Assembly: GCF_000021965.1 (NCBI RefSeq)
Contig: NC_011832.1
Span: forward strand, 1,798,001 to 1,862,000
From: Methanosphaerula palustris E1-9c
Lineage (GTDB): Archaea > Halobacteriota > Methanomicrobia > Methanomicrobiales > Methanospirillaceae
DNA length: 64,000 bases
Reading direction: 5' to 3'
Each line of letters starts with the position of its first letter. Positions within the stretch are counted from its first letter, which is position 1. The translations under genes were made by a program, and so were the position numbers. The notes below the pieces were generated by a model, which saw nothing but the letters and a program-made list of their open reading frames with translations, did not search any database and was not told the origin of the DNA. Positions 35,212 to 42,490 of the stretch are shown one piece after another.

Positions 35212-36045
35212 ATGCAATTCCTGAAACGTCCTGGAATGAAGTTGATTATTGTCCTGATCATTGTAGGCGTGGTCCTGCTGATTGGTTTAAACCTCCACAA
35301 GGGGACCTCAGGACCTTCCTCTCCGACAGACACCCTGTACCAATACTCAACGATCGATGCACTGATGTTGGGGCTCTATGGAGGAGGAGTGACAATGCAG
35401 AACCTGACCACTCATGGAGATTTTGGTATCGGAACCTTCGATCACCTAGATGGAGAGATGATTGTGCTGGATGGAACGGTCTACCAGGCCAGAGCTGACG
35501 GAACGGTATCTCAGGCTGCTCCAGCAAATACATCACCATTCGCAGAGGTCACTTTCTTTAAACCAGACCGATCATATCCCCTCACCAGATCCGACAATAT
35601 CTCATCCCTGACCTCGGCCCTTGATGCATTCCTACCCGGGAAGAACCACTTCTCCATGATCCGAATCGACGGCACCTTCCCGACCGTGAAGGTCAGGGCC
35701 ATACCCGCTCAACAGATACCCTACCCAAAACTGGAAGATGCTTCAAAAGAGCAGAAGGTGTATACCCTCTCCAATGTGAGCGGCACGGTCGTGGGGGTCT
35801 GGTCCCCGTCATTTGTACAGGGAATAACAGTCCCGGGATATCACCTCCACTTCATCAGTGCTGATCGGAAGAGTGGCGGTCATATCCTCGACATTTCAAT
35901 TGACCAGGCCACCTTCTCACTTGAAGAAATATCTGGATTCACCATGGATCTCCCGACCACAGGAGATTTCCTCACCACAGACCTCTCAGGCAACCAGTCG
36001 ACAGCGCTCAATACCGTGGAGAAGGGGGCGGCATCAACCAGGTGA
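35212..36045 (+). CDS. budA: Membrane-anchored or exported alpha-acetolactate decarboxylase
   Basis: The family converts acetolactate to acetoin. The 277-residue protein has DALMLGLYGGG, HGDFGIGTFDHLDGEMIVLDG (conserved glutamate) and the zinc-site motif GYHLHFISADRKSGGHILD with three histidines. Unusually, the N-terminus (residues about 8-28, MKLIIVLIIVGVVLLIGL) is a strong hydrophobic signal or anchor, so the enzyme domain would face outside. Such signal sequences are known in some bacterial homologues. ATG 35212 is preferred because GAAGG lies 6 bases upstream. The T-rich CCTTTTTTA near 36092 may end the transcript. Confidence 0.88.
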   Translation: MQFLKRPGMKLIIVLIIVGVVLLIGLNLHKGTSGPSSPTDTLYQYSTIDALMLGLYGGGVTMQNLTTHGDFGIGTFDHLDGEMIVLDGTVYQARADGTVSQAAPANTSPFAEVTFFKPDRSYPLTRSDNISSLTSALDAFLPGKNHFSMIRIDGTFPTVKVRAIPAQQIPYPKLEDASKEQKVYTLSNVSGTVVGVWSPSFVQGITVPGYHLHFISADRKSGGHILDISIDQATFSLEEISGFTMDLPTTGDFLTTDLSGNQSTALNTVEKGAASTR

Positions 36046-36096
36046 TAAATGATCCTGGAATAGATCGAGGGGCACTGAAAGAAGAAAAGATCCTTT

Positions 36097-36106
36097 TTTA
36101 ATATAG
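36097..36106 (+). promoter_or_regulatory. TATA-like element before the zinc-ribbon membrane protein
   Basis: TTTAATATAG is centred about 34 bases before the ATG at 36135 and just before the inverted repeat at 36109-36131. Confidence 0.4.
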
Positions 36107-36108
36107 AC

Positions 36109-36131
36109 CCAGACTTTAAATTGCAGTCTGG
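36109..36131 (+). promoter_or_regulatory. Inverted repeat over the ribosome site
   Basis: CCAGACT and AGTCTGG are perfect 7-base arms with a 9-base centre, ending 4 bases before the ATG at 36135. The second arm covers part of the GGAG ribosome site, so it could act as an operator at DNA level or mask the site in RNA. Confidence 0.4.
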
Positions 36132-36134
36132 AGT

Positions 36135-36515
36135 ATGCTGTATCCTATGGAGGTAAATCTGAAACGGTACGGACTGTACCTGATCCGGTGGCAGTTGAGC
36201 ACTCCCATTCTAGCAGGTGTCCTGATGGTCCTCTCATCGATGAGCGCCCTTGTCGCGACCATCATCGCGAACCTGATCGGCGGACTGATCTTCTTCTGGG
36301 TCGACCGGTTCATCTTCACCTCCCGCACCCTCGAGGCACAGTGGGAAGTGAGGGACAATATCAGATGTGTGGACTGCGGAACGATAGCCCGTGGATACAG
36401 ACTGGTGAAGACCGGCTCCTATGACCGTTCAGAGGACCGTGAGCCCGAGTTCAGATGTGAAACCTGTTCAGAGCGAAAATCTGAGGAACTTCGGGAACGG
36501 GGTGTAAAACACTAA
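36135..36515 (+). CDS. Membrane protein with C-terminal zinc-ribbon-like domain
   Basis: The 126-residue protein has two hydrophobic segments, LSTPILAGVLMVLSSMSALV and ATIIANLIGGLIFFWVDRFI. A soluble tail follows with CVDCG and CETCS, two CxxC pairs 36 residues apart that probably bind zinc. The membrane part has a GtrA-like flavour (FWVDRFIFTS) but is shorter. The function is unknown; similar proteins are common in methanogens. ATG 36147 is an alternative start. Confidence 0.65.
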   Translation: MLYPMEVNLKRYGLYLIRWQLSTPILAGVLMVLSSMSALVATIIANLIGGLIFFWVDRFIFTSRTLEAQWEVRDNIRCVDCGTIARGYRLVKTGSYDRSEDREPEFRCETCSERKSEELRERGVKH

Positions 36516-36527
36516 GAATAAAGGTTG

Positions 36528-37367
36528 TTACCCCAGTTCAAACGTCGAAACACCAAAGATCTCATCGAGTGGCAGGTCAGGAATGAACCGTGTGTACATG
36601 CGCGCCGTGCCAAAAACCTGAATCATCTGGTGGGATGAGGCAAGGTCGACAGCCTTGCTGTTCGGTTCAGGGATATCGAGGAAGATCTCTTCACCCGGCA
36701 CCGAGGCCGCAAGTCCGCAGAAGAGGGCTTCGGCCACTTCAGCGGAATCCGCAAAGAGCGGACCGATCTTATGCCCGACTCTGCACTGCCTGATAACCCC
36801 ATATCCCCGTATTCCATCCTCATCGACTGATGCCAGTGCAGCCGCATCCTGCTGCGAGAGAAACGGTTTCAGGAACCGGGGGCGGGGGGCCGGGAAGTGG
36901 GCGGTATCATATGCCGCAATCTCGTCAAAGGAGATCTGGTCGATGGGAACCAGGCCAGGAGGTGTCGATCCACCCCCTGTCCCGGCATACCTGAAATTTC
37001 TATATGCATAGATAAATCCAACCTGCCGGTACCGCTCCTGCATCGCAAAGACTCCGTCGATCCCAAGGTTCAGGGATCCGGCAAGGTCCAGGGCATGCTG
37101 TTGCATCTGCAGTCCAAAACCCTGACCACGCTCTTTCGGGTTGAGGATATAGAGGCCACCAAATGCAAAGTCGTCGGAGTAGTGTACGATAGAGAAGGTA
37201 CCGACGAGTTCGCCATCGATCTCTGCACCATAAAACCCGGTGGGATCGGTCTGATAAAAGATCTCTGCATCATGCAGCCCCGGGTTCCACCCCTCAACAG
37301 CAGCCCAGTCCAGTGCAGTCGCGACCTCTGAACGGGTCAAGGATCGAAAGGTAATATCCCGGGTCAT
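36528..37367 (-). CDS. GNAT-family N-acetyltransferase
   Basis: The 279-residue protein has an N-terminal GNAT domain with the acetyl-CoA loop NPKERGQGFGLQMQQHAL (RGQGFG) and GFIYAYRNFRY at the end of the fold. A second domain of about 140 residues is of the kind found in two-domain GNATs of the YitH type (LVPIDQISFDEIAAYD, RFLKPFLSQQDAAAL). The substrate is unknown. It is a single gene, convergent with the zinc-ribbon membrane protein. Confidence 0.82.
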   Translation of the reverse strand: MTRDITFRSLTRSEVATALDWAAVEGWNPGLHDAEIFYQTDPTGFYGAEIDGELVGTFSIVHYSDDFAFGGLYILNPKERGQGFGLQMQQHALDLAGSLNLGIDGVFAMQERYRQVGFIYAYRNFRYAGTGGGSTPPGLVPIDQISFDEIAAYDTAHFPAPRPRFLKPFLSQQDAAALASVDEDGIRGYGVIRQCRVGHKIGPLFADSAEVAEALFCGLAASVPGEEIFLDIPEPNSKAVDLASSHQMIQVFGTARMYTRFIPDLPLDEIFGVSTFELG

Positions 37368-37443
37368 AGGTCCATCACACTCCGATCATCGACGTGGATG
37401 CTTATCAACGATCTGATCGGGAGAGGCCCAAAAAAGGGAGGGT

Positions 37444-40320
37444 TCAAAGCATGTTGAAGAGCTGGACGATATCGTTGAAGTCAATCTGTCCGTTATGGTT
37501 GAAATCAAACGCTGCAAGCGGTTCATTTTCCGCGATCCAGTCCATCTGGTTGAAGAAGAGGACCACGTCGTTGAAGTCGATCACCCCGTTCCCGTTCAGA
37601 TCCTCATACAGCCCGTCGTGATTGGGGTCTGTCGGCATCGCAGTCTGTCCATAGACACGGACCACACCACTGACCACCGGTGATGTAACCGTAATATAAT
37701 TCGTTTTGGTGACGGTCATCACACCTCCGCTGTTTCTGACCATCAGGCTCACCGTATAGGTGCCGGCGGTTGTGTAATTATGCACAGGATTCTGTGCTGT
37801 CGAGGTCGCACCGTCACCGAACTGCCAGAACCAGTTGGACGGCTGGTTCAACGAGCGGTCCGAGAACTGGACCTGGAATGGAGCGGTTCCCTCCGTTGAT
37901 CCCGCAGAGAAGTCCGCGATCGGGGACGGAAGGTTTGCAACCACACAGGCAATCTTCGAAGTGTTCGATACCCCATACTGGTTGAAGACGATCATCTGGA
38001 CGGTGTAGACCCCTTCATGGGTATATGTATGGACCGGGTTCTGCAGCGTCGAGAAGTTTCCATCACCAAACTGCCAGTAATACCCGACCGCTGTTCCACC
38101 GGTCGACATGTCGGTGAAGGAGACGTCAAACGGCACGGTACCGACCTGCGGTGTGGACGTGAAGGCTGCAACCGGTTTTCCTGCGAGATGGATGTACGCG
38201 TCCTTCGTGACGGACGTGGTGCCATACGGGCTTGTGGCGGTCAGGGTGACCGTATAGTTGCCCCCATTCTGGTAGAGATGCACTGGATTCTCCTCCTTTG
38301 AGGTCGTTCCATCACCAAAGTCCCACTGCCAGGCCGTTTGACCATTCGGCGTGGTATCGGTGAACCTGATGGTCGTCGGCGCAATACCGGTGGTGGCGTC
38401 TACACTGAAATCAGGGTCGGCAACGATATAATCGGTCTTGGTCTCATGATCGCTGCTCCCAGGGAAGGAAGCGGTCAGCTGGACCGAATAGACACCAGTG
38501 ACCCCGTACAGATGCTGTGGATTCTGGGAGGCGGAGACACTACCGTCACCAAAGTTCCAGATCCACCCCGAGGGGGCACCAGACGAGTGATCGGTGAACT
38601 GGATGGTCTGACCGGCGGTGATCGTTCGTGGGGTGGCCGTGAACCCGGCATAGACCCCTTCACCAACCGTGATAATCTTTGTGGTATTACTTGAGCCGAA
38701 TGAATTTGAAACGGTCAGCGTGACCGTCTCTATCCCGTCTTCCAGATACTGGTGCTGGGGGTTCTGGAGGGTTGAGGTACTGCCGTCCCCAAAGTTCCAG
38801 GACCAGTTCGCAGGCGACCCGGTGGAGAGATCCGTGAATGAGACAGAGAGCGGTGCCGACCCGGTGAGAGGGGTCGCCTGGAACTGAGCCACCGGGGAAT
38901 GAGTCGCTGGCTGGGTCGGCGTGACGTTCACCGTCGGGGTGACATTCCGTGAATCATTCGAACCCCAACTGAGCGAATAGGTGTTACCCTGCCCCTCCTG
39001 ATTGATGATCGGCAGGGAGGTGTTGTTCCCATAGGCCGTGATATTGAAGGACGAATCGGTGACCGGGTACTGGTAGGCTTCCTCATCATAATACCATCCG
39101 AGCATCGACTGGTAATTCAGGTTACCGCCGATATTATTCTGTGAGAAATGATTCAACACGATATGATCTGCAAAGGCCGACCAGAGTCCCCAGAACAGAT
39201 TGTCACTGGTCGTGCAGTTGTTCAGAGTGATATCGGAAGCGGCTTTCACAATCTTCCAGCCATAGGTCGAACCGGTATCTGTACAGCCGTTGAAGACCAC
39301 ATTATTCCCACCCTGGACAAAGTAGCCGGCATTCTTATTGTTCTCGGAGATACAGTTGGTCAGCACTGCATTGAAATGGACAAAGTAGCCTGAGAGGAAG
39401 GTGTCATGGTAGGGGAACTGCTGCGGGTTCCGCTGGCCATTGTCTCTGCTGACACAATCGGTCATGATGATTCCTTTCTTGACCGTGGGCGGGGTCTTGT
39501 CCTCACCCGGTTCAAAGTGGAACCCGGACTCCCAGTTATCCTCTGCAAGGCAGTCGATCAGCTGGACGTCATAGAGATCATTGTCCTCCTGCAGATCATA
39601 CCCGGTGATCCACTCGGACGGGGAACCGCCAGACACCCCGAATCCACAGCGGATGGCCTGACAACTGATGAAGCGTATATTTCGGGTCTCCTTTGGCAGG
39701 TTGATCGCATTCAGATGGAATCCATGAGTCACCGAGTCGACAGCCTTGCAGTTGATGAAGATCACATCCTCGATGGTACTCCCGTCCCCCCAGAGATAGA
39801 ACATTCCGTCATTCTTGGTCGAATACCGCTTGCCATCAAGGCCGATACTGGTCGCCGTCACATCCTGCACGATCACCTGACTGGCACGGATCGTCACCGC
39901 CCCCTGCCCCCGAAGGGTGAAGCCCCGGAGGGTGATCCCGGAATATTTGACACTGATCGAGATATAGGAGTTGAGCGGGTTGAGCATCTCGATCACCGTA
40001 CTATCCTGCCCACTCCCCAACAACTCAGATCCAGCAGTCGGAAAGATCACATCAGAACAGTGAAAGGTGCCCTCTGTCAGTTGCACCGTCCCGACTTCAC
40101 CAGGTAGGGCATTGAAAGCCGCGTTGATCTCAACCTGGTCATTATATCCATCACAGATATAATTAGCAGCTGCTTTGGATGCAGCGCTGCTGTCACTGGC
40201 GGCCACCGTCACCGTCTGCGCCGTCACCGGACCGATCAGCAGAAGCAGCAGCACGATACATCCAAGAGCAACGAAAAAGCCGGCTCTGCCCCCACAACGG
40301 GTCTCCTTTCCATCCATCAT
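37444..40320 (-). CDS. Exported beta-helix / five-PKD / dockerin surface protein
   Basis: The 958-residue protein starts with a signal peptide (FFVALGCIVLLLLLIGPVTA). Residues about 50-440 form a right-handed parallel beta-helix of the pectate-lyase/NosD kind (ITLRGFTLRGQGAVTI, CVSRDNGQRN, NAGYFVQGGNNVVFNGC). Five PKD domains follow (about 475-875), each with a W-x-F/QFGDG motif. The last 75 residues form a dockerin: two calcium loops, DPNHDGLYEDLNGNGVIDFND and FDFNHNGQIDFND (asparagine/aspartate rich). Dockerins normally bind cohesins, but no cohesin is in the window. The start has GGAG nine bases upstream. Confidence 0.88.
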   Translation of the reverse strand: MMDGKETRCGGRAGFFVALGCIVLLLLLIGPVTAQTVTVAASDSSAASKAAANYICDGYNDQVEINAAFNALPGEVGTVQLTEGTFHCSDVIFPTAGSELLGSGQDSTVIEMLNPLNSYISISVKYSGITLRGFTLRGQGAVTIRASQVIVQDVTATSIGLDGKRYSTKNDGMFYLWGDGSTIEDVIFINCKAVDSVTHGFHLNAINLPKETRNIRFISCQAIRCGFGVSGGSPSEWITGYDLQEDNDLYDVQLIDCLAEDNWESGFHFEPGEDKTPPTVKKGIIMTDCVSRDNGQRNPQQFPYHDTFLSGYFVHFNAVLTNCISENNKNAGYFVQGGNNVVFNGCTDTGSTYGWKIVKAASDITLNNCTTSDNLFWGLWSAFADHIVLNHFSQNNIGGNLNYQSMLGWYYDEEAYQYPVTDSSFNITAYGNNTSLPIINQEGQGNTYSLSWGSNDSRNVTPTVNVTPTQPATHSPVAQFQATPLTGSAPLSVSFTDLSTGSPANWSWNFGDGSTSTLQNPQHQYLEDGIETVTLTVSNSFGSSNTTKIITVGEGVYAGFTATPRTITAGQTIQFTDHSSGAPSGWIWNFGDGSVSASQNPQHLYGVTGVYSVQLTASFPGSSDHETKTDYIVADPDFSVDATTGIAPTTIRFTDTTPNGQTAWQWDFGDGTTSKEENPVHLYQNGGNYTVTLTATSPYGTTSVTKDAYIHLAGKPVAAFTSTPQVGTVPFDVSFTDMSTGGTAVGYYWQFGDGNFSTLQNPVHTYTHEGVYTVQMIVFNQYGVSNTSKIACVVANLPSPIADFSAGSTEGTAPFQVQFSDRSLNQPSNWFWQFGDGATSTAQNPVHNYTTAGTYTVSLMVRNSGGVMTVTKTNYITVTSPVVSGVVRVYGQTAMPTDPNHDGLYEDLNGNGVIDFNDVVLFFNQMDWIAENEPLAAFDFNHNGQIDFNDIVQLFNML

Positions 40321-40648
40321 TCAGATCCACTCCAAAAAATTATTTTGTTCTATTCACCAGAACCCACCAGCCTCTACTCCCATGATCCAGACCCCCAGGG
40401 GGAGTGATCACACGGAACGACCCAGATCGAACCTTGAGAGAGATGCTGAAGATCCTCAAACAGGTATGCCACAAACAGAATGCTACCCCAATGAATGGGA
40501 GGATCCGCTGGTAGTCGTGATATCAATAAGTGAGTATTTTTTCTCACCATATTATTTATAGGTAGATATTCTAACCACCCCAAATATTCTGAGTAACCGG
40601 GAAACAACGTAATATTCTCGAATATCCATAAGGAAGATCATTTTTTTT
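40321..40648. other. 328-base non-coding stretch between two minus-strand genes
   Basis: No convincing gene. A possible promoter element for neither gene is clear; an AT-rich patch (CATATTATTTATAGG near 40548-40562) is the only TATA-like sequence, and a T9 run lies at 40641-40649 reading toward the plus strand. Confidence 0.3.
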
Positions 40649-41275
40649 TCAGGAGAGGTACCCTGGAGAAGTCTCCAGGGTCAGGGAATAATGGTCCACG
40701 TCCTGACAGGCGATGATCAGATAGAACTGATGGCGTGAGGTCTGCAGAATCCGACTCATGGTACCGGGATAGGAGAACTGCATACCAGTGACAATCGTGC
40801 CGGTATCGGCATCGACCAGTACCATCTGAAACTGTGCTTGTTCTGGATGGGTGACCGCCGTGACCGTACAGTTGATCTTCCAGATCGGATATTGGACAGT
40901 GAAATTGTTGGTCAAGCCACCCCGCTTATCTGAAAGATAGGCGAAGGCGATCGTATCATTGAACCGCCAGGCCGGGTCTGATGCACCAAAAACATTCAAA
41001 TTGTCGGGCATTTGGTATCGCGGGAACAACCAGGGTGTCTTGGTGAACGTGAGTTGTTGGAGATCGGACTGCTGTCCAGTCGGAGCTGCTATCACAATCG
41101 GAAGAGGGATGGTGGGGATAGTGGTCTGATTGGAGGTGACAACGGTCATATTTACGGTTGGAACAGGAGTCTCCTTCACCTGTTGAACCCCGATTTGAGG
41201 TGGATGGAGCACCAGCGAGATGACCAGTACAATCACCACTCCCACTACAATCGTAAGGATGTCCCGTCTGTCCAC
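40649..41275 (-). CDS. Membrane-anchored protein of unknown function
   Basis: The 208-residue protein has one N-terminal hydrophobic segment (ILTIVVGVVIVLVISLVL), probably an uncleaved anchor. A threonine/proline-rich linker follows, then a domain outside the membrane of about 130 residues with YQMPDNLNVFGASDPAWRFN and VTAVTHPEQAQFQMVLVD. It starts with GTG. I recognise no family. It is divergent from the small membrane protein at 41431. Confidence 0.55.
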   Translation of the reverse strand: MDRRDILTIVVGVVIVLVISLVLHPPQIGVQQVKETPVPTVNMTVVTSNQTTIPTIPLPIVIAAPTGQQSDLQQLTFTKTPWLFPRYQMPDNLNVFGASDPAWRFNDTIAFAYLSDKRGGLTNNFTVQYPIWKINCTVTAVTHPEQAQFQMVLVDADTGTIVTGMQFSYPGTMSRILQTSRHQFYLIIACQDVDHYSLTLETSPGYLS

Positions 41276-41398
41276 GATTATAATATTGCAGAGTCTCGCT
41301 GAAATGGATTTCCATTCGTCCGGATGAACTCAATCGGGTCTTTGAACGGAAAAAAACCTGATGTATATGCGATAACGAGATGATCTGATATACCAGAG

Positions 41399-41406
41399 TT
41401 TATATC
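41399..41406 (+). promoter_or_regulatory. TATA box of the small membrane protein gene
   Basis: TTTATATC is centred 29 bases before the ATG at 41431, predicting a leaderless mRNA. Confidence 0.5.
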
Positions 41407-41430
41407 ATCTGATCCATACAACAGTATGAT

Positions 41431-41685
41431 ATGGAGATCCCTGGCATCAGGACTTGGATCATCTACTATCTGATCTCATTTGTTGTGCTGCTGTGGGCAG
41501 TCTTTCTCTCGATACAGGGAGTGATGCTCTGGATAAGCCTGATGCTGGTGATCATCGTCGTAGGGATGAACTTCTATACACTATCAGGCGAACTGAAGAA
41601 GCATGCCGCACGGAGGGCGATGATGAGAGAGATCTCACAGTTCAATGAAATATCAGTTGAGACAATGCCAAAAAAATTACCCTGA
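41431..41685 (+). CDS. Small two-helix membrane protein
   Basis: The 84-residue protein has two hydrophobic helices (WIIYYLISFVVLLWAVFLSI and VMLWISLMLVIIVVGMNFY) and a basic cytoplasmic tail (KKHAARRAMMREISQ). I recognise no family. Its stop is directly next to the cheR stop, so it converges on the chemosensory operon. The TATA box supports it as a real gene. Confidence 0.6.
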   Translation: MEIPGIRTWIIYYLISFVVLLWAVFLSIQGVMLWISLMLVIIVVGMNFYTLSGELKKHAARRAMMREISQFNEISVETMPKKLP

Positions 41686-42480
41686 TCAGGGGGCCTTTAT
41701 AAATATCTTCTGAATAGCGTTGACAGGTACAAAGAGTGACTCGATCTCACGCCCGAGGTACTCGGTCTTCCCCATCACATAATAGCCCCCTGACACTAGG
41801 GCTGTATGAAAGGTTCTGGCTAGGTCGTTCTTCTGCCCTTCAGTGAAGTAGATCGTGACATTTCTGCAGGTGACAAGATCCAGGTACCGCGCAATGGGGA
41901 TCCCGGACATCAGATCATGTTTGCTGAACCGGATCATCGCCTTGAGATGGGGTTTTACGGCAAAGGTTCCATCTCCAAGATCAGTGAAGTGTCGACGGAT
42001 CTGGTTATCGGTCAGTTTCTTCAGGGATTTCTGGTCATAAACCCCCTCTTTGGCCCTGGCGAGGATCTGATCGTCGATATCGGTGGCATAGATCACACCG
42101 GACAGATCAGTTCCGGAATTTGTGAGGTCATAGAGGATCATAGCCAGTGAGTATGGCTCCTCACCCGACGAACATCCGGCACACCAGATCCGGATCTTCT
42201 TTCGGTCCGAAAGCACCGAGGGGATCAGATCCCGTTTGATCAGTTCAAACACCTCAGTGTCCCGAAAAAACTCGGTCACATTGATCGTCAGAGCATTTCT
42301 GAGTTTTTCCGATTCCTCAGGATGTGACCGCAGGTATCGGAGGTACTCCTCATGGGTAGCCGTGTTGGTCGACCGCATGCGGGAGAGGAGGCGCCGCTTG
42401 ATATAGGCCTCCTTGTAGTTCTCGCAATGAATATGAAGGGTCTGTTCAATCGCCTTCTTTAACGCCTCGAAATCGTCCAT
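41686..42480 (-). CDS. cheR: Chemoreceptor methyltransferase CheR
   Basis: CheR uses SAM to methylate glutamates on chemoreceptors. The 264-residue protein has the N-terminal helical domain (IKRRLLSRMRSTN), NVTEFFRD, the SAM motif IWCAGCSSGEEPYSLAMIL, YATDIDDQILARA, and the late motif DLVTCRNVTIYFTEG. It is the last gene of the run parA - receptor - PAS/CheW - cheR, starting 10 bases after the PAS/CheW stop with GAGG upstream. No CheB methylesterase is in the window. Confidence 0.95.
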   Translation of the reverse strand: MDDFEALKKAIEQTLHIHCENYKEAYIKRRLLSRMRSTNTATHEEYLRYLRSHPEESEKLRNALTINVTEFFRDTEVFELIKRDLIPSVLSDRKKIRIWCAGCSSGEEPYSLAMILYDLTNSGTDLSGVIYATDIDDQILARAKEGVYDQKSLKKLTDNQIRRHFTDLGDGTFAVKPHLKAMIRFSKHDLMSGIPIARYLDLVTCRNVTIYFTEGQKNDLARTFHTALVSGGYYVMGKTEYLGREIESLFVPVNAIQKIFIKAP

Positions 42481-42490
42481 ATCAGATCCT

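Noticed and set aside
40175-40561. 128-codon plus-strand frame over the start of the PKD/dockerin gene
   Set aside because: It lies mostly over the signal peptide region of the opposite gene, and the rest has no features.
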